Shown here in pieces: positions 14,401 to 22,829 of a DNA stretch of 64,000 nucleotides. Positions within the stretch are counted from its first letter, which is position 1, and each line of letters starts with the position of its first letter. Origin of the DNA: Rodentolepis nana (Eukaryota; Platyhelminthes; Cestoda; Cyclophyllidea; Hymenolepididae); contig UZAE01012091.1 of assembly GCA_900617975.1 (NCBI GenBank), positions 1 to 64,000 on the forward strand, written 5' to 3'. Below the pieces are notes generated by a model. It did no database searches and was not told the origin of the DNA. It saw nothing but the letters and a program-made list of their open reading frames with translations. Both the position numbers and the translations under genes were made by a program.

Positions 14401-17400
14401 TCTACATCAAAGTATATTAAAATTGATTGGATTCGAAGGTAGTGTTAACCCAATTTGAAACACAACTGGAATAGAATAGAGACGAATCGATTTCCAACTG
14501 AGGCGAGAGTAGTCATTGCATGTCTAGTGAACGGTAATTGCTGTTCAGTTCCGGTTAATCAATTTCTTGTTTTCCAGGCTCGTATTTGAGAAGGAAAACT
14601 TGGTGCTTCTATGTAGCCAACGCTCTCTGCCTACTCAACACCATTTGAAATATTCAATTCCTCTGTGAAAGAGTTCAAAATGAGATGAAATTCTCTGTCC
14701 TCATCTTTATAGGTCGGAGCTACTGAAGTCGCATGCAGTAAATGTTCCTAACACAAACTCATATTCTGAAATCTCCACAACCACCGTTTACACAAAATCA
14801 ACCAGCCCTTTTTCTTCCAAACCATGGGTGAATCTTTCACTCGTGACCCATTCCATATTAGATATTGTCATTAGCAACTGAAACACTCGCAAGTAAAGAG
14901 TAGAATGCATTTTTCTATGGAAGTACATGCTGATATTTTGAAATTCGACATACTTAGAAAGGATCTCAATTTTGGGAAATGTGGTATGAAGTCTACCAAT
15001 ATAAAATCTTTAGGTAAACGAATAGCTGGTCGATGACAGACAGAATCAAATGTCCTCATAGACAATATTATGACCTGATTTAATCAAGACAATTTAATTA
15101 GCCATACTACAGAACTTCTACTAAGAACAATTATCATTTGGAATCAATCAAGAAAATACAATTGAGACTTTTTCGATCGATTGTCTCCACCTAAGCTTCT
15201 TTTAAATTGCAATTTAATCCACCACTTTCTCACCCATGCCCACTCCATTTCCGTCATACCTAGAAAAGAACTATCCCACATTGTGGCTCGTGTGTTCACT
15301 TCTTTACCAAGACCCACGAGCATATCGACTTGTAAGAACTGTGCTCTTCAATCGCCATCCACCTGACTTGCCCCCAAAGCCAACTTAAATGGAGAGTTTT
15401 GTCCGATTGAGGAAGAGATATAAACCTAATAGCACACACTGCGCCTAAATGTGAGCCCAATACATGCATAAAATTGGTAGGGTATTTCAACTTCAGTGAG
15501 AAATTGAATCAGTTCTTATTGAGAGAGATGAAAATTTCATCTTACCTAAAAATCTTTGGAATTTCTTTAGTGGGTAAGACCTTGTAATAACAGTCATTCA
15601 CTGAATGAATTGGCGCAGACAGAGCATTTTGAGCCTCCGTTTCATTCGAAAATAAAACGTAACCAACTGGATTGGTGGGTTTCATAGAAATCTGTTCCAC
15701 AACTCCGAACTTCCTGAAGTATGTTTTCAATTCATCTTCAGATGGAATTGCAGCCGACGTCTTTTTCGTATACCGTTTGCCCAACCGATGAACACGGATA
15801 CATGGAGTAGTTGCAATCAATTTAGTCGCCTCACTATTCAAGGCTCTAAATGTGAATAAAATTGTGTTGTTAATAGAGAAAATATTGAACTTTCAATCAA
15901 TGTTTGATTATGACAACCATTTGTTAACCTTTATGGACCATGTCATCTTGGCGCCAAAGCAAATAAGCATTTTTTGACTAGGCCGATTTAAACCAATGCT
16001 CAGTGCTGCTTATTCAGCGATACGAATACAATTAGCGTTGACGAATGCTAGTCAATCATAAAGCGGAACAATCAGTTTGGCTCCTGTTAACAAGTGGAGA
16101 TTAAGAATTCCGTCCACCACTTACCCACTTCCAATTTTCAATTCTCACTTAGTTAACGACGAAAGCCTCAGTCACTAATAAATATTATTTAAACAATATT
16201 CTAATACACACAATTTGCATTTCTCCATATGTTTTATGCAAGAGTGAAACTGCGGAAAACAAGCGTGCTTTTAAAAATATACGGCGCAACAACTCATACA
16301 CCAACTATCTCCTTTCAAGCTGGCTCTACCAACCTAAAAAAAGATATCATTAAAAGTGGAATGATTCTCTTCACTCAAACACTCATAGTAATGTATTCGA
16401 ACCCACAATTTCTATCTTTTCGCTTGTCATATAGAAAGACAAGGCTGCTAAACGCCTTAAACAAGGTCAGTCACATCAAATTCAACAAATCTCATCTTCT
16501 CTCCACCCATCCACTCAGTCAGACCAAGTGACCAAACCCACAGCCATCACCGACTTCGCAATATATATTCGAACTAAATACCACCACAGTTCTCTCAAAA
16601 CAAGCTAATGCAAACAGCAATTAAGGGATAAACACTCACACTTCATTGGTCGCGAGTTCAGAAGTAAGCAGTGTCACATCATATTGGCCACACAAATCAA
16701 GAGATTGTGTTGGTGTTAAACCTCGCGATAATGACGAAGTGAGAGAACTCTCAGAAGAGCTAGCCACATCATTCTTAGACACCCTAAAGTCCTTCTGGTA
16801 CTTGTTCACAAAGTTCTCAACGTTTAAAGGAACATTGTAGGAAGTTCGTGAGTAACCATTCCTGATTTCCGACGCCGTATTTGAAAGGCGCTTCGACAGG
16901 CCACCATTTCGCTTAAGACAAGCCACATCATCAGAGTTAGCATACCACGAGGACACAGTGACCGATGGTCATTTTATTCAATAACCTTACTTCACTCAAA
17001 GTAAACAGTCCTGTAATCTCCGTCAATTTAGTGGACATTTTCGGAGACTGATCATTGAGTAGAATTTCCAATGACTCGAGACAAATCTCAGCACGCAAAA
17101 GAGCTCCTTCTATTGTTTCTTGAAGGCGTTCTATAGCATCATTCGCATTCTCCCCCTTCATCTCTCCTCGTCGGTCCACGTAATTCTTGTACCTCAACTG
17201 CAAATCTAACAGACGACTGAATAAGACCGATGAGTACTAGAAAAGTAGGAAACACAGTAGTCGAGAAATCGATTCTGTGTTGAATGAAATAACTACTAAA
17301 GTTGATCCCCACCATAGTTTTGTGTGAAGCAGCACATTCATGGCACAAATAGCGATCACAGTGTTTGCAGAGCTCACAAACATTACAATTTAAACGTTGG

Positions 17401-17613
17401 CAATTTGGGCAGGAAGATATTTCAACATACTCATTTTTCAGCTTAAAATCGCGAACCTCCTTTCCAATTTTCTCTTCGACCTTTATGTCGTCTATTGGAG
17501 AGGCAAAACCGCAAGAACTGCAGTGGATGCTTGCTCCGTCAGTTTGAAAGGACAAAATACAAGGCGAAAGACAAAAGACGTGCCCACAGTCCAAAGAGTG
17601 TGGATTGGTGTAG
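5213..17613 (-). CDS. TRIM-like/RRM gene, copy 2 (inferred gene span)
   Basis: Inferred gene joining, from high to low coordinate, exons 17313-17613, 16991-17236, 16640-16911, 15546-15845, 8865-9164, 7763-7882 and 5213-5432. All junctions agree in phase (0, 0, then phase 2) and the frame stays open to the stop at 5213. Product: second half of a RING finger, Cys-rich B-box-like region, coiled coil, tail, two RRMs, a Ser-rich linker and a last RRM. The upstream exon with the start codon and first two RING cysteines is not found. The 15,545-9,165 intron holds a mariner, two SINE-like copies and a homeobox pseudogene. The TRIM-to-RRM link rests on phase and order, not on transcript data. Confidence 0.5.
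5433..7762. other. Intron of copy 2 gene
   Basis: Holds an RRM relic at 5.9-6.06 kb, a C-run at 6,218-6,228, an N at 5866 and sequence at 7.04-7.26 kb that is the inverted partner of 62.22-62.48 kb. No further exon supported. Confidence 0.4.
5890..6060 (-). pseudogene. RRM family B relic
   Basis: The minus strand shows HYQQFGKAFQV and, after a stop, REHVTFEGP, the helix-1 and strand-3 signatures of family B. No intact frame. Confidence 0.4.
7763..7882 (-). CDS. Ser-rich micro-exon, 120 nt
   Basis: Acceptor tctctaaatttag, donor gtaata, phase 2. Encodes EFANRASSPDQSDSAANSIR, then GEVSITHPSIPNSTESSVS. Same length as the paralogue at 620-739. Confidence 0.65.
8865..9164 (-). CDS. RRM exon, family A, 300 nt
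   Basis: Acceptor atccaaatttag, donor gtaatt, phase 2, open. Pattern: FIRIQRSGKLH, TPTEDELKAFFQKFGIVERI, FLKPFHPQGYVFFSNTTQAQ, SALSASPHSVNGWLFKAFPA. Very similar to 15546-15845 and 60040-60339. Confidence 0.75.
9165..10336. other. Intron of copy 2 gene, no exon seen
   Basis: The stretch next to the RRM exon resembles the introns before 15,845 and before 60,040 in inverted form. No coding signal otherwise. Confidence 0.4.
10351..10656 (+). mobile_element. SINE-like retroposon, copy 1
   Basis: A 306-bp element starting TCGGGATGTGCGATAGAC and ending near AAAACGCCTGCC, flanked by 14-bp target duplications at 10337-10350 and 10657-10670 (one mismatch). Two further copies are in the window. No coding capacity; origin of the head is not recognised. 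Confidence 0.75.
10815..11405 (+). pseudogene. Decayed TALE-type homeobox copy
   Basis: One continuous frame with two internal stops (TAG 11067-11069, TGA 11127-11129). The last part, 11,220-11,405, reads TVQLLKKCLNVHLSSPFHTN, then AEKEKLTNLTGIS and ITNWFAGAKRHLR before TAA. NWFxxAKRxL, the H-x3-P(Y/F) element and the length before it are features of the three-residue-loop-extension homeodomain class (TGIF/Meis/Iroquois-like). About three residues are missing between TGIS and the recognition helix. No introns interrupt it, so it may be a processed copy. The upstream part is not recognised. Confidence 0.5.
12290..12589 (-). mobile_element. SINE-like retroposon, copy 2
   Basis: 300 bp, minus orientation, flanked by perfect 14-bp duplications TGTGATGAATATAT at 12276-12289 and 12590-12603. 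The head lacks the first 20 or so bases seen in the other copies. Confidence 0.75.
12802..14104 (-). mobile_element. Mariner element A (mellifera-type), defective
   Basis: Ends TTAGGTTGGCAACTA and its near inverted repeat ending TTGCCAACCCAA, flanked by TA on both sides. The minus strand encodes a mariner transposase (start 13924, end about 12879): helix-turn-helix region (CRNWFERFRCGDFSLKNSQR, RSGRPVEVDETHIKAIIDSN), TGDEKW with the first catalytic Asp, and a C-terminal LPERWKKVIDKNGQY. Lesions: one A missing in an A-run after codon 100, PV in place of the catalytic Asp before NARPH, an in-frame TGA, and a 5-bp duplication near the third Asp. Confidence 0.9.
14107..15540. other. Intron of copy 2 gene, no exon seen
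   Basis: 14,575-14,830 is a relative of 3,940-4,200. The remainder shows no supported exon. Confidence 0.35.
15546..15845 (-). CDS. RRM exon, family A, 300 nt
   Basis: Acceptor ttcacatttag, donor gtaaga, phase 2, open. Pattern: CIRVHRLGKRY, IPSEDELKTYFRKFGVVEQI, SMKPTNPVGYVLFSNETEAQ, NALSAPIHSVND. GYVLF sits at the RNP1 position. Its first base completes the split codon of the exon ending at 16640. Confidence 0.75.
16640..16911 (-). CDS. Ser-rich tail exon, copy 2
   Basis: Acceptor gtcttaag, donor gtgagt, 272 nt, phase 0 in and phase 2 out; preceding intron 79 nt. Contains NGGLSKRLSNTASEIRNGYS, ENFVNKYQKDFRVSKNDVAS and SSESSLTSSLSRGLTPTQSL. The change from phase 0 to phase 2 here is what lets it join the phase-2 RRM exons. 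Confidence 0.65.
16991..17236 (-). CDS. Coiled-coil exon, copy 2
   Basis: Acceptor acttttctag, donor gtaagg, 246 nt, phase 0 both sides; the intron before it is only 76 nt. Encodes SRLLDLQLRYKNYVDRRGEM, then NDAIERLQETIEGALLRAEI and SLEILLNDQSPKMSTKLTEI: heptad-rich helix as expected after the B-box in TRIM proteins. Confidence 0.7.
17313..17613 (-). CDS. RING (second half) plus Cys-rich box exon, copy 2
   Basis: Acceptor ccttttag, donor gtgggg, 301 nt, entering in phase 2 and leaving in phase 0. Begins YTNPHSLDCGHVFCLSPC, then C-S-S-C after about 16 residues: the third to eighth ligands of a C3HC4 RING. Then CPNC, CNVC, CKHC, CHEC and a following His, a B-box-like zinc region of TRIM type. 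The usual first C-x2-C must lie on an upstream exon. RING-B-box proteins are typically E3 ubiquitin ligases; that activity is inferred here. Confidence 0.75.
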
Positions 17614-18089
17614 CTAAAAGGAAATGAAAGGAAAAATTTTTGTGCGCCATATCAAAGTTTAAATGCGAGTCATTATAACGCACATAGTTCTGCAATAGAC
17701 ACAGAGAAGGCGTTCAAAATTACTCGAGGATGTAGAAATCATGTCCGCATAATACATAACTATGCAAAAATATTCAGTTAAGTATTAATTTTCAAAATAA
17801 CATAATCATTAAAATAATAAAGGTTTTATAATGGGAATACTATTAACGATTTCCAATGTTCATACTCTTGAAAGAAGTCAATTAGAAAGCCCCAACCGCA
17901 TCTTGTACCCTTTCTAATGGCCTTGAAAAGCCAGACTTAAACATTAGGCTACATTAATATCAAGGTGAATAGTTTAAATATTTGTTTTGAAATTCATAAA
18001 ACCTTATCTCGATTCTGAATGTATTTATTAGTCCTGATACAAAACGATTTTTTGAATAATATTTCATATAGAGTTCATTCTGGGNATAA

Positions 18090-19990
18090 AACATTTTTTG
18101 CGCGGCATATCAAATTTTACATTCGAGTCATTATAACGCACATATTACTGCAATATTCACATGTTATTTGGCCAAAATTACTCCAAGACGCAGAAATCAT
18201 GCCTGGAAATTACAGAGTTCTGCAATAAACACTCAAAAATTTGTGTGGACCAATAAGTTATGTACAATAAAGTTATATTCAAATGTTATATAATACAACA
18301 CTTCAAAATAACCAAAATCTAAATCTTTGGAAAAGAGCTTAATATGTTAGTGCAGGCCACAAATTACCACAGGCAAATCTCGTTCACAAATCCGCCAAAT
18401 CACTAACTCTCAAGGTGAAATTTAAAGATAAATGCCCACTTGACCAAAATTTGTTTTTTCGATTTTGTTCAAACAGTATGTTATGCTGTGGCAAACATAA
18501 GATAGAGAACATACTAGTATAATGTTTTTATCTAAACGTCTAAAATCCTCGAATGTATTTTTAAAATTAAATCAGCACATGCTCATGATAAGAAAGCGGA
18601 ATAATCTCGTTAAAATGATTGTCAGATGAAAACATTAAATCGGAATTCGATACAGAGTTACATTGAAAGTTTACATTTTAGCTATTCGACCTGCAGGTCA
18701 AATCGAAAAAAACTCTTTATTTTGATATTTTGAAATGCAATGTTATGTATAAACGTATAAAATCAGTGAACAACTTGGACAAGGTGTTTAGTATATTTTG
18801 AATCATTTTAAATGCACTTTAAAGGTAGTTTAACCTCAATTGCACTAGTACAAAACTTATCAGTGCTATTGATTGAACGCATTTGCTGGAGAGTAATTAT
18901 TTACATTCGTTGAACTTTTGATGGAAGCCAGGATGTGTATTCAGAATTTTCCAACAAGAATGTGCCCATGTACCACTTTGCCTAGATTCTACTCATAAAT
19001 TCGACTTAAGTTATTTACTAAATGAGATTCTCTTGTGCAGTGAATAGAACAACCCAAATGCAGTGGACTAGGTCGAAATCGATTTATCAATTTCGGATTT
19101 TACACAATTGTGCTTGAAAACGCAATTCTGATGCTACTATGTAACCAAACTCTCTCTGTCCACATCACTACATTTGAAATATTTAATTACTCTGTTAATA
19201 AGTCCATAAGTGAGATGAGGTTCTCCAACTTCTTCTTCTTCTTCTTCATATGTCTGAACAACTGAAATCACGTGCAAGAATTTTCCCATGTCCCCAGAAG
19301 AAACGTTCAGGTTGTTAAGTTATTAAAGTTTTGCTGAAGGGGGTAGATATGAAAGTCCGTCTTTCTCTTAACTCGTTTCATTCTTTAGAGTCAGTACCAA
19401 CAACTGCATATTCCGATACACTGCCAAACCGTTACGCAAGGAGATCCTTCAAATGTCACATACACTTTGGGAAGTTTTTAAGAACGAGTGACATGAATAA
19501 ACTTGCCAAGTTGTTGAAAGTGTTCACAGATGACTTGAGTGGATGGAAGGGTAGATGTAGATCAGAGGGGCAGAATTAACACTCACCTATTTAGCAATAG
19601 AGTGAAAAAGTAGGTAATATTACAATTTATTCAATATTTCAATGGCCTTTCTATTTTAGGAAGTTTGGTCTAATTGGACAGTATTCGAAGTATTTTTCAT
19701 CGAAAGGACAAGTTAATATTAAAGGTCATAGACCAACTATTTACTTTGTACATAGGCATCTAACCAATTTGGCACTTTATTTTATGATTATGTGCACCAA
19801 ACACTGAGTTATTGAAATGACTTCAATGGCTCAGAGCGAAATTCAAAAGGAATATATCCATCAGGGCTGAATCGAATAGGAGAAAGTTGGCATTTATTCC
19901 CCCTTCCAAACTTCATGTTTACAATCAGAAATACAACACAGGCGAAAATGTACTCAAGTAATCATAGCATACACCATGAGATATCATAGG
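18090..19990. repeat. Older duplicated block, right partner
   Basis: Matches 2,700-4,140 and 5,157-5,820. It holds the empty LTR site and the decayed family B RRM exon, and a (CTT)n run at 19,230-19,248. Confidence 0.7.
19367..19586 (-). pseudogene. Decayed terminal RRM exon, family B
   Basis: Paralogue of 5213-5432 with PSTQVICEHFQQLGKFIHV still readable, but the codon after the acceptor is TGA instead of CGA and a stop follows HVTRS. Surrounding sequence (19,315-19,990) matches 5,157-5,820. Confidence 0.65.
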
Positions 19991-19991
19991 T

Positions 19992-20210
19992 ATGGCGCCT
20001 GTGACTGGCAATAATTCTATGATGCGACTATCATCTTCTACAAATAATTTCCCAAAACTTGTTATTCATTATTTTTGGCAAGAGTCACAACTCCGACATA
20101 TTGTTTTAACTTTTGATGCAAAAGAGCTCAAACAATTTGCATGCCCTTGCCGCAAGCAGTGTTTTCTTAAAAACGAATTAGATGAAATTGGGACGAAATG
20201 GACCATTTAG
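19992..20210 (+). other. Unrecognised ORF at the edge of a duplicated block
   Basis: Open 72 codons (NNFPKLVIHYFWQESQLRHI, then FACPCRKQCF) starting exactly where homology with 5,157-5,820 ends. The Cys pattern CPCxxxC is noted. It could be part of a mobile element; not identified. Confidence 0.2.
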
Positions 20211-20781
20211 ATCATCGTGGATGAAAGTGAATTGAGTGGAATTAATATATTAAAAAGTAAATTCATAAAACTCTCATTAGGGTTAGCAGGTTTCTCTATT
20301 GAACATATGCTTCCTTAGGTCTTTTATAGCCTTTGATATAAGAAGATGACATTTTAATAGCTTATTTATTGGACAAATAAGGGATTCAAAATCTGTCAGT
20401 ATTGAGACATCTGGTCGCTCTCTCACTTCATTTACGCAGAAGCTACCTCCTATAGTTCAAAATGTTGTTTATTTAACTTTTTTATTCTTTCCTCTATCAT
20501 TCCCCACGGTGATTGAACATACTAATTTCTCCTTAGGAAGGCAAATGGTTGCTTGGGGGATACAACCTATCCTGCTAAATGCAAGTACATGATGCTAACT
20601 TAGACTCTTTCAATGCCCATTTTCCTCTTTAATGAAAATTCACTACGAAGAAAAATAAGATTCCACCTTTGCTCAGTCTGTTTCATTTACTGCAGAAACC
20701 CTAATCACTGCCAAGTTAATTATTTAAAATGCCTAGTGGGTAGACAACAGTGCACCAAATTTGTAGGGTAAAATTTTAACA
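20211..20781. other. Unassigned sequence before solo LTR
   Basis: No exon, repeat or paralogue in the window was recognised here. Confidence 0.35.
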
Positions 20782-21164
20782 TGGAGTGGATCGCAACTTT
20801 TTAAAGCCTGACTGACTCGGAAATCTCTGTGGCAGATTCTCCTACATCTAGCTAGACTCCCGGAACCAGCTAAGCCATAGCCCAGCTATAAAGGAAACAG
20901 ACATGTAGTACGGAGCACGTTTATTCAGTACGTATCTTGTGAGTAAAGTGTACACACACGGAGCTAATCATTATCAGGATGGCTGATTAGGTTAAACAAA
21001 CGGAGGCTACTGACTGGCCACTGTCTGTACCGACGCTGTACACAGAGTTGTACGGCCGCACCTCCCAATCCTGGTACGGTCCCTGTACACAGAGTTGTAC
21101 GGCCGCACCTCCCAATCCTGGCGTGCAGGTATGCGATGACGCAAAAGCGATAACGTGTCCCACA
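20782..21164 (-). mobile_element. Solo LTR, 383 bp, with internal tandem duplication
   Basis: Minus-strand relative of the 3396-3722 LTR, from TGTGGGACACG at 21164 down to about 20782. Longer mainly because a segment containing CGGCCGTACAACTCTGTG is present twice (21037-21120). The target duplication is imperfect (aaca/aaaa). Confidence 0.75.
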
Positions 21165-22510
21165 AAAAACACAAGTTCAAAAACTTAAAAATTATGAGAT
21201 GACCATATTTCGGAATCGTCAAAGATAAGGGTTTTGGGAACTAAGGCGAATAAAGGAGCATAAATTTAAACTAAAACAAGCATATTTTACACGATCTGTG
21301 TAGGGAAAGGGGGAGAAATAGACGATTGTCAATAATTTCACAGAAAGAGAATGGGACATATTTTGGAAGAGAGCATGTCAGTCACCCTTTTGTGTTAACT
21401 AAGAAAGCAGCACATACACTCACGATGATAATAACGGTGAATATCAAGCTCTCTTATAAATGGCACTTGAAAATTTCATCAGCTCAAAGCCATTCAAAGA
21501 CGTGCTTGTTAAGAGGTGAAGTAGAGCGAAAGCATCCTAGCTGAGTACAGAATCCAACTCAACAATCAATCATCTGACATATTGCAATTTTCAGCAATTG
21601 ACAGGATAGTAGGAAAGAAGAGTTGCAACGTTCAAGAGAAAATATATGGAGAGACTCAGAAGTAGTTAAGGTTACCCAGTCTCATCTTGGTCGACTAAGC
21701 CCTTAACTGATAGCATAGTATCTAAGTGAGTTTGGATTCAAAATCAGAACACAACACGCACGTTGTTTGTACATGAGCTCAAGAAATACCCATGATAAGG
21801 CCAGTAGAGCCAAATTCCAAATTCGGAATTGAAATTGTCGGCTCAAAAACATTAGAACCAAACAATTGAGTTTTTCTTGTGCTACCCAATGCAATGAATG
21901 AACAGTCCTTGAGGTCAAGGATACAAACTTGACAACTCTGCACAATTTGCAATATGAAGTGACTTTCCAAACTTCGAATTTAAGACTAAAATGTCGAGAT
22001 TAAAGTAGACAATCAAAAGACGCTTGCTCTACCGTCTTAAGACTCCAATTTATATGCGAGAAATACTGAAAACTCATAATCACTATGTGTCCATGTAGAA
22101 AGATGTATTGGATAAAGTATCAGCAACTCATAAAGAATATAAGTACATAGGTTTAAATTGAAATTCAATGTAGTATATACAACCATTTAGTGATGGCTAA
22201 GCAACACAAAACGATGCCATTAGTGCGAATATGGCAAAGAAAGTTGTCTTAAATAATGATATATTAGAGATTCCGAAGTGACATTAGAGGCGCGATTAGG
22301 AAAGCATCAATTCGGAGAGTAGCATCAAAAATTGTCACTTGGTTTCTCCTAGATGGCGAGGGAGGGGGGGGGGAGACAGAGAAGGCTTCTAACCCTGTCT
22401 TAATGATCAAGAAACTTCGATTTCGAATTCGTTTTCGTAAAAATCTATTTAACGATCATAGAGAATTAAGTGGAGCAAGGTTTGCAGCTAATCTGAATTA
22501 AAAAGGAAAA
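21165..22510. other. Unassigned sequence, 3' of copy 3 gene
   Basis: Contains short ORFs without support and a G-run at about 22,364-22,373. No AATAAA was found close after the stop at 22,511. Confidence 0.3.
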
Positions 22511-22829
22511 TCAAGCAAAGCATTTGTAATCACTTTTGTCTTTAAGTATTAAGGAGATTTTGGATGCCTCATTGATTGTTATCTTGCAACCCATCACTGA
22601 ATGACCGATCACAGCAAGCGAATTCTTTGCGGAGTTTTTATCGCCAAAGATCACATATCCAGAGGGCGGATCGGAGCACAGTATCACCTCAGCCACTTTA
22701 CCAAATTGCCGGAAGTATTCCTCAATTTCGTCCATTGTTGGCAGAGCAACTTTCGACTGCTTGACGTGAGCTTGAAAGTAAAGTATTCCTTTCGAAGCCG
22801 ACTGCTCGGATTCATTGGCAGCGGCAACT
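22511..22829 (-). CDS. Terminal RRM exon with TGA stop
   Basis: Acceptor ttcactttag, phase 2 entry, open to TGA at 22511-22513 (319 nt). Pattern: KGILYFQAHVK, PTMDEIEEYFRQFGKVAEVI, DPPSGYVIFGDKNSAKNSLA, VIGHSVMGCKITIN. A Lys-rich tail KDKSDYKCFA follows. I see no close AATAAA downstream, so the stop may be read-through sequence beyond a lost donor. Confidence 0.6.

Larger units (their letters stand above)
16362..18084. repeat. Near-identical duplicated block (TRIM copy 2)
   Basis: Matches 25,366-27,080 over about 1.7 kb, including non-coding sequence, with only a few percent difference. The match stops at the N base at 18085. Confidence 0.8.

Noticed and set aside
22364..22373. G-run considered as a G-quadruplex
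   Set aside because: Single homopolymer run without the four spaced G-tracts needed.
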